Positions 1 to 7,008 of a DNA stretch of 8,050 nucleotides are shown here, piece after piece. This stretch comes from JBBRFH01 sp038224615. GTDB lineage: Bacteria > Planctomycetota > Phycisphaerae > Tepidisphaerales > Tepidisphaeraceae. The stretch covers positions 1 through 8,050 of the forward strand of contig JBBRFH010000160.1 in NCBI GenBank assembly GCA_038224615.1, given 5' to 3'. Position 1 is the stretch's first letter. Each line of letters starts with the position of its first letter. Position numbers and translations under genes: made by a program. The notes beneath the pieces are model-generated. The model had not been told where the DNA came from and did no database searches. It saw nothing but the letters and a program-made list of their open reading frames with translations.

Positions 1-1053
1 GGAGCGAGCGATGATGACGCGGGGCGAACATTTGCGGAGCGATTCGCCCGGGCGTTGACGCGGCGCGAGGGGCTGATGGGCAGCAAAGCGACGCAGGCGT
101 GGCGGGCGTTTTCCGGGGCGGCGGATGGGTGCGACGGCGTCTTTGTCGATGTGTACGCGGCGGGCGCGGTGTTGATCGTCTACGAAGGCAGGATCCGTTC
201 CGATCCAATGAACGCGGCGGGCATCGCGAACGTGGTGCTCGATCGGCTCAAGCCGCTGGGCGTGCGGGCTGTCTACCACAAACCTTTCGCGCGCGACCGT
301 TCACGGCTGGGCGGGGCGCTGCCCGCGTGCGTCAGCGATCCGCAGCCATTGGCCGGCGAGCCGCTGCCGGAATCGATCCTGATTCGCGAATACGACTGGC
401 AACTGGAGGTGCGGCTTTACGACGGGTTGTCGACGGGGCTGTTTCTCGACCAGCGCGAGAACCGCCGCTGGGTATCGCAATGGGTTCGCAATCGCGGCCA
501 GGGTAACAAGGCAGGCCGGGCAAGCCCGGTCGCGCCCGCGGTGCTGAACACGTTCGCGTACACCTGCGCCTTCTCCGTGGCAGCCGCTTGTGCGGGGGCG
601 ATCACCACCAGCGTGGACGTGTCGGGACGGTACCTGGATTGGGGAAAGCGTAACTTCGCACACAATCAATTGGCCGACCTGACGGCGCACCGCTTCGCGC
701 GGATGGATACATTCGAGTTCTTTGGCTACGCACGGCGCAAGGGACTGCGGTACGACCTGATCGTCCTCGACCCGCCCAGCTTTGCGTCGGGATCAAAGAA
801 AAAAGGGATTCGGCCGTGGAGTTCGGTGGAGGACTATGCCCGGCTGGTGAATGGCGCCGCAGCGCTGCTGAAGCCGCGCGGGGCGATCCTGGCATCGACC
901 AACACCCAGGAGTTGTGCCGCCCCGGCCGGCTGGAGCGGGAAATCCGCAAGGGTCTGGACCGCGCCCCGCGCTGGCTGGAGTTGCCCGCCCCGCCGGTCG
1001 ATTTCGCCGGTGATCAGGACCGTTTCGCGGCGATGGCATTTGCGGTCGAGTGA
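1..1053 (+). CDS. SAM-dependent RNA methyltransferase, RlmI/RlmK-like (5' partial)
   Basis: This is probably a class I SAM-dependent methyltransferase acting on 23S rRNA (COG1092 / Methyltrans_SAM type). The frame is open from base 1, so about 350 residues are visible and the start lies upstream. The TTG at 55 is not a convincing start, because homology-like sequence begins before it and RlmI-type proteins (about 390-400 residues) carry an N-terminal PUA domain that would be off the left edge. Visible motifs are DGVFVDVY near 136-159, TGLFLDQRENRR at 433-468 (a signature of the family), the SAM-binding motif I VLNTFAYTCAFSVAAA at 541-588, the acidic SDVS-like stretch SVDVSGRYLDWG near 610-645, and the catalytic-type LDPPSFA at 766-786. 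The C-terminal DQDRFAAMAF resembles the family end. Motif I has Cys where many relatives have Gly (YTC for YTG); this may be a subfamily trait. The exact target base (m5C1962-like or m7G2069-like) cannot be assigned. It appears functionally unrelated to the downstream pilus genes. Confidence 0.85.
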   Translation, partial: GASDDDAGRTFAERFARALTRREGLMGSKATQAWRAFSGAADGCDGVFVDVYAAGAVLIVYEGRIRSDPMNAAGIANVVLDRLKPLGVRAVYHKPFARDRSRLGGALPACVSDPQPLAGEPLPESILIREYDWQLEVRLYDGLSTGLFLDQRENRRWVSQWVRNRGQGNKAGRASPVAPAVLNTFAYTCAFSVAAACAGAITTSVDVSGRYLDWGKRNFAHNQLADLTAHRFARMDTFEFFGYARRKGLRYDLIVLDPPSFASGSKKKGIRPWSSVEDYARLVNGAAALLKPRGAILASTNTQELCRPGRLEREIRKGLDRAPRWLELPAPPVDFAGDQDRFAAMAFAVE

Positions 1054-1073
1054 GGAAACGTGGGGCCGAAACG

Positions 1074-1101
1074 AAGCCCGCACCGGAGTAATCACGGGCT
1101 T
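1074..1101 (+). terminator. Weak hairpin after the methyltransferase gene
   Basis: A perfect 7-bp inverted repeat, AAGCCCG (1074-1080) and CGGGCTT (1095-1101), flanks a 14-base loop 20 bases after the stop codon. The position suits a terminator. However, the loop is long and no T-run follows, so intrinsic termination is doubtful. Confidence 0.25.
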
Positions 1102-1173
1102 GCAGCGGCCGGGGGCGTTCGATTCTCGGGGTCGAAAACGTCGCAGGCAGGGACGCAGGCGGAGTGCATCGTC

Positions 1174-1189
1174 GAACCGGGGCCGGTTC
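1174..1189. repeat. 16-base palindrome GAACCGGGGCCGGTTC
   Basis: The arms GAACCGG and CCGGTTC are perfect reverse complements around a central GG. The site lies about 50 bases upstream of the candidate -35 box for pilM. It could bind a dimeric regulator or form a short hairpin. In such GC-rich DNA it could also be chance. Confidence 0.35.
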
Positions 1190-1239
1190 CCGGACGTAGG
1201 AGCTGTGCGGTGAATCGTCGCCATTGCAGGCCCGGTTTA

Positions 1240-1269
1240 TTGAACTGTTGAGGCGGTCGCGGTTATCCT
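1240..1269 (+). promoter_or_regulatory. Possible sigma70-type promoter for the pilM operon
   Basis: TTGAAC (1240-1245) and TATCCT (1264-1269) are separated by 18 bases and each matches four of six consensus positions. They lie in the least GC-rich part of the spacer. Transcription would begin near 1276 and give a leader of about 95 bases. I looked for a sigma54 GG-N10-GC pair, often found at pilus genes, and found no convincing one nearby. Planctomycete promoters are poorly defined, so this is tentative. Confidence 0.25.
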
Positions 1270-1356
1270 ATGGGTTCGCCGTGCTCCGGGGCCGGCATAC
1301 AACCTATTGACGGGCACGCGTGAATCTCGCACCGAGGGGATCGCCCGAGCACCTGT

Positions 1357-1362
1357 GAGGAG
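1357..1362 (+). promoter_or_regulatory. Ribosome binding site of pilM
   Basis: GAGGAG lies 8 bases before the ATG at 1371. It is a strong Shine-Dalgarno sequence and fixes that ATG as the start. Confidence 0.75.
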
Positions 1363-1370
1363 ACAACAGA

Positions 1371-3512
1371 ATGGCTAGCGCACGATACGCCTGGGGCATC
1401 GACATCGGCAACCGCGCTCTCAAGGCCGTGAAGCTCGCGCGCGACGGCGACGGGCTGCGCGTCGAAGACTTCGAGTTCATCGAACATGAGACGATCCTCT
1501 CACAGGCCGGCGACAACAAAGAGGCTTTGATCCAGACGGCGCTGGCGAACTTCGTGCAGCGGCACACGTTCAAGGGCACCATCTGTTCGATCGGCGTCTC
1601 CGGGCAGAACAGCTTCGCCCGCTTCGTAAAACTGCCGCCGGTCGAAGAGAAGAAGATTCCCGAGATCGTCCGCTTCGAGGCCATTCAGCAGATTCCCTTC
1701 CCGCTCGACGACGTGGAATGGAGCTACCAGCTCTTCCGCCAGGCGGACAACCCCGAGGTTGAGGTCGGCATCTTTGCCATGCGCAAGGAGCTGGTGAACC
1801 AGCACATCAAGTACTTCACCGACTTCGACCTGAACGTGCAGAACGTGCAGATGAACCCGCTGGCGGTTTACAACGCGCTGGCGTACGACGGGCGGTTCGC
1901 CGACGGCGTGGCGATGGTGATCGACGTCGGCACCGACAACACCGACCTGCTGATCGCCGACAACGAGTCGATCTGGATGCGTTCGATCCCCATCGGCGGC
2001 AGCAACTTCACCGATGCGCTGGTGAAGGCGTTCAAGCTCAACTTCGTCAAGGCCGAGGATCTTAAGCGCAACGCGGCAACGAGCAAGTACGCCCGGCAGA
2101 TCTTCCAGCACATGCGGCCGGTGTTTGCCGACCTCGTCGCGGAGATCCAACGGTCGATCGGGTTCTACTCCTCCGTCCACCGCGAGGCGAAGATCACCAA
2201 AATTTACTCGCTCGGCGGCACCTTCAAGCTGCCGGGTTTGCAGAAATATTTGCAGCAGAATCTGCAACTGCCGGTCGAGCGCATCGACAACCTGGCCGGC
2301 GGCGCGCCGGCGGACCCGAAACTGGCGGCGGTGTTCGGCGATAACCTCGTCTCGATCGTCGGTGCCTACGGCCTGGCAATTCAGGCGCTGGGCGCGTCGA
2401 CCGTCAGCAGTTCGCTGCTCCCCCGCGCCATTCAGCGCGAGCGGATGTGGCAGGAGAAGACCAAGTGGTTCGGACTGGCGGCATCACTGTTCATCGCGGG
2501 CACGGTCGCTGTCGGGGCACGATGGTTCTTTGAAGACCTCCAACGCCGCAACAGCGAGGGCACCCGCAACAAGAACACCCAGATCCTCGGGGAAGCCAAT
2601 CGCGTCTCCACCGAATGGGCCGGCGTGCAAGGCTTCGGCGAACGCGAGCGCGTGATCGTCGGCAATCTGCAGGCGCTGATCCAGGGCAAGTACCTGTGGC
2701 GCGACATCTACATGGACCTGATCACCGCCATCCCCAAGCCGCCCGCAGAGTTGCGAGCGGCACTGCAGAAGGGGGACGCCGAAGCCGTGAAACGGACGCC
2801 GCGCGGGCAGAGACAGATCATCCAGATCGACGAGATCATCCCGCGCTACGACGCGGCGTTGAAGGTGCATATCGAGACGCCCAACTTCAAGCCCCGCGCC
2901 GCGACAGTGACGGCGGGCGCGACACCGGCGCCGACGATGGACTTCGGCGCTCCCAGCGATCCCGGCATGATGCCGTCGCCAATGCAGCAGCCGATGGACG
3001 ACGGCTCGACGCCTCCGCAGCCGACCGGGCCTGATCCGACCGGCAAGGGGCGCGGCTTCATGATCACCATGCGGCTCACCTCGCCGATGGCCAACGCTGT
3101 GGCTTACATTGAAAACGACGTGAAGAAGGCGTTGCTGGCGATCCAGCCGAATCCGTCGCGCCCGAACCTGCGGTACGCGGTTAAGAACGTGTGGATTCTC
3201 GGGCGTAACCAGGTGGCCGCGGACCAGAACCGGAAGAATCGACTGCTGGCGGATTATATGGCCGCCGAGAAAGAGCGGGCGGTGACCGCCGGCGTCGCGG
3301 GCGTTCCCGCCGGGCGTCCCCCGTTCATGCCGAACAATCCCGGAGTACTCCCGCCTGGCGCGCCAAACTCCAATGAGGAGGCGTACAAGGACCGTCTCAC
3401 CGGCGAATCAATGCTGGAAGACTATGAGTTCGAGGTTGCCATCGCGATCGAACTCGACCCCGAAGCCTACAAGCCCCCAGCCTCGGCCGTCGCCCAGGCC
3501 GCGGTGAAATGA
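1371..3512 (+). CDS. pilM: PilM-type actin-like ATPase fused to a PilN-like membrane/periplasmic half (GspL-like topology)
   Basis: The product is 713 residues, about twice a normal PilM (about 350). Residues 1-340 form the actin-like nucleotide-binding fold of the PilM/FtsA group. Phosphate-1 motif is GIDIGNRALKAVKL (9-22), phosphate-2 is VIDVGTDNTDLLI (183-195), and the adenosine-type motif is YSLGGTFKLPGL (279-290). The segment SLLPRAIQRER (348-358) resembles the NLLP motif at the N terminus of PilN, which docks onto PilM in the classical two-protein system. A single transmembrane helix follows at about 365-387, after a basic RERMWQEKTK stretch, which puts the ATPase in the cytoplasm. The periplasmic part has a helical region (388-440), LWRDIYMDLITAIPKP (442-457), which recalls the PilN family, a Pro/Met/Gly-rich linker (about 505-560), and an alpha/beta segment (563-613). 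A second Pro/Gly-rich loop (640-668) precedes a final beta strand. It is the first gene of a three-gene set and probably scaffolds the pilus or secretion inner-membrane platform. The ATPase assignment is firm. The PilN equivalence is inferred from topology and short motifs. Confidence 0.88.
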   Translation: MASARYAWGIDIGNRALKAVKLARDGDGLRVEDFEFIEHETILSQAGDNKEALIQTALANFVQRHTFKGTICSIGVSGQNSFARFVKLPPVEEKKIPEIVRFEAIQQIPFPLDDVEWSYQLFRQADNPEVEVGIFAMRKELVNQHIKYFTDFDLNVQNVQMNPLAVYNALAYDGRFADGVAMVIDVGTDNTDLLIADNESIWMRSIPIGGSNFTDALVKAFKLNFVKAEDLKRNAATSKYARQIFQHMRPVFADLVAEIQRSIGFYSSVHREAKITKIYSLGGTFKLPGLQKYLQQNLQLPVERIDNLAGGAPADPKLAAVFGDNLVSIVGAYGLAIQALGASTVSSSLLPRAIQRERMWQEKTKWFGLAASLFIAGTVAVGARWFFEDLQRRNSEGTRNKNTQILGEANRVSTEWAGVQGFGERERVIVGNLQALIQGKYLWRDIYMDLITAIPKPPAELRAALQKGDAEAVKRTPRGQRQIIQIDEIIPRYDAALKVHIETPNFKPRAATVTAGATPAPTMDFGAPSDPGMMPSPMQQPMDDGSTPPQPTGPDPTGKGRGFMITMRLTSPMANAVAYIENDVKKALLAIQPNPSRPNLRYAVKNVWILGRNQVAADQNRKNRLLADYMAAEKERAVTAGVAGVPAGRPPFMPNNPGVLPPGAPNSNEEAYKDRLTGESMLEDYEFEVAIAIELDPEAYKPPASAVAQAAVK

Positions 3513-3556
3513 TCGAAGACGGATCGCAATCTCTACAAACCTGCGGGCGGCGGCAA

Positions 3557-3561
3557 CAGGA
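3557..3561 (+). promoter_or_regulatory. Ribosome binding site of the PilO-like gene
   Basis: CAGGA lies 9 bases before the ATG at 3571. A second in-frame ATG at 3577 would be 15 bases away, so the first ATG is preferred. Confidence 0.5.
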
Positions 3562-3570
3562 CACAACATC

Positions 3571-4896
3571 ATGGTCATGGACATCGTCAAGAAAAACCTC
3601 GTCAGCATTCTCTGCGGCGTGGTCGCGATCATCTGCGTCGTGCTCATTTTCTTCCCTTTCGGCGGGATGTACGCATCGCTGACCGCCGAGGTCACGAAGA
3701 GCCATGGAATCGGAAATTCGCTCGACAGCGTGAAGCGGGCACCGCGCAGCTGGCCGACGCTGAGCCCTCGCGAAGAGGACAAGGTTCCATTGAAAAACTT
3801 CCCGACGGCGTCCGCGGTCGAGATAGCGAAGCGGCAGACCGACGGCTGGACGCACGACACGCAGGAATTTCTCGTGGCGGCGGTCAAGCTGCAGGATGCG
3901 CAACTGCACCTGTTGGTCCCCGGGTCGCTTCCCGGAAATCCCGGTCAGCAGACGATCGCCTACGAGTTCATGGACCGCTACAAGCGCGCGTTCGGGCTGC
4001 TCAAGACGGGCGTAGGCCCCGCGGCGGGCGGACCAGTGGACCCCGCCTTGATCTTCAGCCAGCCGGCGGCGATCTTCAATACCATCATCAAGGCCAAACT
4101 CCCGCCGACGGAAGCCGAGATCAAACTGCGTCAGGATGAGGCCGAGGCACAGATCCGCGCTCGATTCACCAAGACGAACGACAAAGGCGAAATCACCAAC
4201 GCCGAGACGGTCAACACCGAAGTTCAGAAGGCTCGCGAATCCACGGGTGTGCAAACACGATTGACGCGGGCGCGAGAGGCGACGGTCTACCTCGATCCGG
4301 TACAGGTCTTCAAGCCCGACCCGAAGATGAACGTCAACACCGCGCCGTCGCCGAACGACATGTTCGAGGCGCAGATTGGGCTGTGGATCCAGCAGGAGAT
4401 CTGTGAGGCGATCAAGCAGACCAATGCCGGTGCGAAGTCGGGCGTGATCGATGCGCCGGTGAAGCGCGTTCTGGACCTGAAGTTCACCAGCCCGTACTAC
4501 GCGGTCACCGGCCCGCCCACCCCCCCGCCGGAGGCCCCGCAGAATGAAGCCAACAAGCTGACGCTCGATTACGGCAAGAACCCGCTCGGTCACGTCTCGG
4601 GGGAGTTCTACGACGTGATCCCCTTCCAGATCAATTTGATCTGCGATGCCGACCGCCTGCCTGAAGCGCTTACCGGGCTTACCGCCAACCGGTACATGAT
4701 GTGCCGTCGGGTCGAAGTGGTCTCCGTCGATTCGGCGCTGGCGTTCGCGCAGGGTTATCTGTATGGCAGCAGGCCGGTGGTGCAGGTCAACATCGAAGCG
4801 CAGTACCTGTTGTTGCGGAAGTTCATCGCCCCCAAGATGCCGCCGGACATCATCCGCGGCCTGACCACGCCGCCCAAGCCGGGCCAGCCTTATTAG
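3571..4896 (+). CDS. Membrane-anchored PilO/GspM-like protein
   Basis: The product is 441 residues and I infer a pilus or secretion platform role. After a short, partly basic cytoplasmic tail (MVMDIVKKN) comes one strong transmembrane helix at about 10-30, with no signal peptidase site, so the rest should be periplasmic. Residues 175-240 are highly charged and look helical (EAEIKLRQDEAEAQIRARF and onward), consistent with a coiled coil. The C-terminal part, about 340-415, has an alternating strand-helix-strand pattern: GEFYDVIPFQINLIC, then a helix DRLPEALTGLTANRY, then strands RRVEVVSVDS and PVVQVNIEAQYLLL. This is the order expected of the ferredoxin-like domain of PilO and GspM. A short Pro-rich break (314-323) precedes it. 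Classical PilO is about 200 residues, so this one is roughly doubled. It starts 58 bases after pilM and is probably co-transcribed. Akkermansia has a comparable set of anchored proteins beside a PilM (Amuc_1099 to Amuc_1101), and this may be a distant counterpart. No catalytic motif is seen. The family call is by pattern, not by strong sequence identity. Confidence 0.65.
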   Translation: MVMDIVKKNLVSILCGVVAIICVVLIFFPFGGMYASLTAEVTKSHGIGNSLDSVKRAPRSWPTLSPREEDKVPLKNFPTASAVEIAKRQTDGWTHDTQEFLVAAVKLQDAQLHLLVPGSLPGNPGQQTIAYEFMDRYKRAFGLLKTGVGPAAGGPVDPALIFSQPAAIFNTIIKAKLPPTEAEIKLRQDEAEAQIRARFTKTNDKGEITNAETVNTEVQKARESTGVQTRLTRAREATVYLDPVQVFKPDPKMNVNTAPSPNDMFEAQIGLWIQQEICEAIKQTNAGAKSGVIDAPVKRVLDLKFTSPYYAVTGPPTPPPEAPQNEANKLTLDYGKNPLGHVSGEFYDVIPFQINLICDADRLPEALTGLTANRYMMCRRVEVVSVDSALAFAQGYLYGSRPVVQVNIEAQYLLLRKFIAPKMPPDIIRGLTTPPKPGQPY

Positions 4897-4953
4897 TCGG
4901 CGGCACGGAGCGGAATGCGAAGGGGTCGGCCGGAGTTGATTTTGCCTCGGAAC

Positions 4954-4968
4954 GGAAGCAGGTGTGAC
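4954..4968 (+). promoter_or_regulatory. Shine-Dalgarno region deciding the third gene's start
   Basis: GGAAG (4954-4958, 10 bases from the ATG) and AGGTG (4960-4964, 4 bases from it) lie before the ATG at 4969. An in-frame ATG at 4915 has GGAG only 4 bases upstream and would add 18 residues, MRRGRPELILPRNGSRCD. The later start gives a short tail leading into the membrane helix, like the protein before it, and is preferred. Confidence 0.5.
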
Positions 4969-6852
4969 ATGAATAAGTTTATCGAGTTGCTCGAAGCGCA
5001 TTGCCAGTGGATTGCCGTCGGCATCGGCAGTGTATTTCTGGCGATCATGCTGTGGAGCCACATCCTCATGCAGCCAGCGGGCGTGGAGAACGGCAAGCAG
5101 ACGCTGACGCCGGGAAACGTCGACGACATTGTGTTCAAAAATTCCGCCGACCCGCTCCGCCGCGAACTCGAGCGGCAAGTCCCCGAATCACCTCCACCTC
5201 AGGGACAGTTGTCGGTCATTGAGCCGTGGAAGAAAGTGATGGACGGAAAGGACCGCCCGGTCCTCGCCCTCGGCGAGAGCTGGCCGGGAAGCCTGCCGAT
5301 CAAGGTCAATGAACTACAGGGGATCAACAATCCGATGCCGATCGAGCAGATCCTGGTCAAGGTGCTGCCCCAGGTCGGGCCCAGCGCCCCCGCTGCAATC
5401 AAGGCCGCACGCGCCACCGTCGTCCAAGCGCCGGCAACGCCCCCGGGCAACAATGCACCGGTTATCCCTGCCGCCGGCACTGATCTGAACTACGTCTTCT
5501 ACCAGTACCGGATCAACACGCAGGATCTGGCCGCCGCATTCAAGCAAGCCCAGATTCCGGCACAATCGGAGCTGACGACTTCGGTCATCGCGATCAAGGT
5601 ATATCGCCAGGAGGAGTTGCCCAGCGGCGACTGGTCCGCGCCGACGGAAGTGAAGCCACTCAAGAACGCACCGCCGACCATCCTGCAGCTGCCCAGGAAC
5701 GCGACGCCGCAGGATCCGGAGATTGCCAACTTCCTCGCCTGGGTGGAAAGCCCCGGCGGTATCGCCGATCTCATTCGTCCGCAGTTCTACACGGTACTGC
5801 TCGGCGAAGGGCCACTGGCACCGCACGAGGAGCTGCCGGTCATCGACCCGGACCTCGAGAAGGCCGACCGAGCCGCCCGATTGAAGGAACTGCAGCAGCA
5901 AAAGGCGCTCGATAGAGCCAACAACCGCCCGGCTCCACCGAGCGGCCCGCCCACGGGCGAGGACCCCGGGCGCCCCCGCGTTCGCCCCGGCCGTCCCCTC
6001 CGCCCGCTCGTTGCCGACTCGGCACAACCGAGCCGCTACGACGAACTCGTCGGCCAACAGTTCGCGCAGGCCAAGCGTCCCGATGTTTTTGGCCTCAGTT
6101 CGAATGGCATGCCGAACAACCGGCCTCCCCAGGGCTTTGAGGGAATGCCGCCGGCACCGGACGGAAACGGTGCTCCGGGCACCAATACCGACCCCCAGCT
6201 TGACGGCCTGCCGCAGGGACGTTGGAATCCGGCCACCGCGCCGAATATCGACGGCTGGATCTACGACGAGGACGTGCAGGAGGGTCGCACCTATCGCTAT
6301 CAGGTCGTCTACGCGATCCGCAATCCCCTTTTCGGCACGACCGGCATAGCGGTCCTCGGGCTCGAAAAGACGTTTGCCATATGGTTCAACGACGGCAAGC
6401 CGGATCAGCTTCATTGGGGCGCGCCGGTTACCGTCGAACCGTCGACCGAGTACTTCCTCGCAACGACCAACAACAACTGGGGCCCGCTGAACGCCCCCAC
6501 TCAGGTCTCGTTTGAGATTTACAAGTGGGCCGCCGGTCGATGGCAGAAGGCGTCCAAGACGTTTGCGGTCGGCGACCGCATCGCGACCCTCGATGCCAAG
6601 GGCACGACGAAGGTTGCATTTGCTACCGGTGCGGCACTGGTCGACATCCGCTACGACGGGAAGATCGGCACCGGCAAGTCCTACGTCGTGGTGATGGATC
6701 ACACCGGCCGATTGAAAGAGCTGGACGTCGCGACAGAGAAGAACAACATCCGGCGTCAGCAACTGAACGCGGCCGTTAATGCGGCCAACGCGGCAACTGC
6801 CGGTGGCGCCGCAGACGCCCCGGTCGCCGGCCGCGACCCGCGCGGAAATTAA
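4969..6852 (+). CDS. Large membrane-anchored, proline-rich protein of unknown family, third gene of the pilM cassette
   Basis: With the start at 4969 the product is 627 residues (645 if it starts at 4915). I do not recognise the family. A short N-terminal tail (MNKFIELLEAHC) leads into one transmembrane helix at about 13-34, so the bulk is probably periplasmic. Residues 135-170 are Ala/Pro-rich. A first structured part, about 171-290, includes NYVFYQYRIN and the strand SVIAIKVYRQEELPSG followed by DWSAPTEV, a pattern seen in fibronectin-III-like strands. Residues 294-320 are a charged, Gln-rich helix (EKADRAARLKELQQQKALDR). About 320-420 is a long Pro/Gly/Arg/Asn-rich, probably disordered linker. 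The C-terminal module, about 428-585, is beta-rich: DEDVQEGRTYRYQVVYAIRN, then SFEIYKWAAGRWQ and SYVVVMDHTGRL. The tail is Ala/Asn-rich. There are no Cys beyond residue 12 and no catalytic signature. The layout of helix, Pro-rich linker and beta domain recalls GspC, and the gene position recalls PilP, the parts that contact the secretin. That role is inference only. Confidence 0.7.
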   Translation: MNKFIELLEAHCQWIAVGIGSVFLAIMLWSHILMQPAGVENGKQTLTPGNVDDIVFKNSADPLRRELERQVPESPPPQGQLSVIEPWKKVMDGKDRPVLALGESWPGSLPIKVNELQGINNPMPIEQILVKVLPQVGPSAPAAIKAARATVVQAPATPPGNNAPVIPAAGTDLNYVFYQYRINTQDLAAAFKQAQIPAQSELTTSVIAIKVYRQEELPSGDWSAPTEVKPLKNAPPTILQLPRNATPQDPEIANFLAWVESPGGIADLIRPQFYTVLLGEGPLAPHEELPVIDPDLEKADRAARLKELQQQKALDRANNRPAPPSGPPTGEDPGRPRVRPGRPLRPLVADSAQPSRYDELVGQQFAQAKRPDVFGLSSNGMPNNRPPQGFEGMPPAPDGNGAPGTNTDPQLDGLPQGRWNPATAPNIDGWIYDEDVQEGRTYRYQVVYAIRNPLFGTTGIAVLGLEKTFAIWFNDGKPDQLHWGAPVTVEPSTEYFLATTNNNWGPLNAPTQVSFEIYKWAAGRWQKASKTFAVGDRIATLDAKGTTKVAFATGAALVDIRYDGKIGTGKSYVVVMDHTGRLKELDVATEKNNIRRQQLNAAVNAANAATAGGAADAPVAGRDPRGN

Positions 6853-6898
6853 CGTATTCACTCGGGACCACCCAGGTCATACGTTTCAGGTGTGAAAC
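6851..6898 (+). terminator. Overlapping hairpins at the end of the pilM operon
   Basis: AACGTAT (6851-6857, starting within the stop codon) pairs with ATACGTT (6879-6885), with an inner GACC/GGTC pair (6866-6869, 6875-6878). A second, overlapping hairpin is GTTTCA-GGTG-TGAAAC (6883-6898), a perfect 6-bp stem with a 4-base loop. The two share bases and cannot form together. No clear T-run follows, so the terminator call is tentative. Confidence 0.35.
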
Positions 6899-6920
6899 CC
6901 CCGCATCGGCACAAAGTGTC

Positions 6921-6940
6921 GAGTGGCGAGTGGCGAATGG
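6921..6940. repeat. Heptamer tandem repeat GAGTGGC
   Basis: Two perfect copies of GAGTGGC (6921-6927, 6928-6934) are followed by a degenerate third starting GAATGG. The array is short but exact, and it lies outside any gene. Confidence 0.6.
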
Positions 6941-6951
6941 TTATCAGCCCC

Positions 6952-6976
6952 CGCATTGCGTCTTAAGAACAATGCG
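6952..6976. repeat. Hairpin CGCATTG / CAATGCG with palindromic loop
   Basis: CGCATTG (6952-6958) and CAATGCG (6970-6976) form a perfect 7-bp stem around an 11-base loop that itself contains the palindrome TCTTAAGA. It could be a transcript-end hairpin, a REP-like unit or an end of a small repeat element. Nothing in the window decides between them. Confidence 0.5.
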
Positions 6977-7008
6977 AGCCGCGGAGATGCGACGAGCGCG
7001 ATGATCAA

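Larger units (their letters stand above)
1054..1370. other. Intergenic spacer upstream of pilM
   Basis: This 317-base stretch lies between the methyltransferase stop and the pilM start. I see no credible gene in it: the short open frames crossing it are rich in Arg, Ser and Pro and lack a recognisable domain. It contains a weak hairpin just after the methyltransferase, a 16-base palindrome, a possible sigma70-type promoter and the pilM ribosome binding site, each listed separately. No tRNA, riboswitch or other structured RNA was recognised. Confidence 0.6.

Noticed and set aside
55..57. TTG as the start of the methyltransferase
   Set aside because: The frame is open to base 1 with family-like sequence before the TTG, so it is an internal codon.
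1307..1312. TTGACG as an alternative -35 box for pilM
   Set aside because: No acceptable -10 sequence lies 16-19 bases downstream.
1500..2267. 255-codon open frame on the - strand inside pilM
   Set aside because: It lies opposite the conserved ATPase domain and its Asp/Leu/Val/His-rich, low-complexity product is typical of antisense translation.
2125..3034. Overlapping + strand frames of 176 and 139 codons inside pilM
   Set aside because: They are Arg/Ser/Pro-rich out-of-frame readings of the pilM sequence with no motif.
3397..5178. 593-codon open frame on the - strand opposite the pilM end and the PilO-like gene
   Set aside because: It is rich in Arg, His, Asp and Leu in the manner of an antisense shadow in GC-rich DNA. 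It crosses two well-supported genes and shows no domain, ribosome binding site or membrane pattern.
5314..6861. 515-codon open frame on the - strand opposite the third gene
   Set aside because: It has the same shadow composition, no recognisable motif, and covers most of a + strand gene with coherent protein features.
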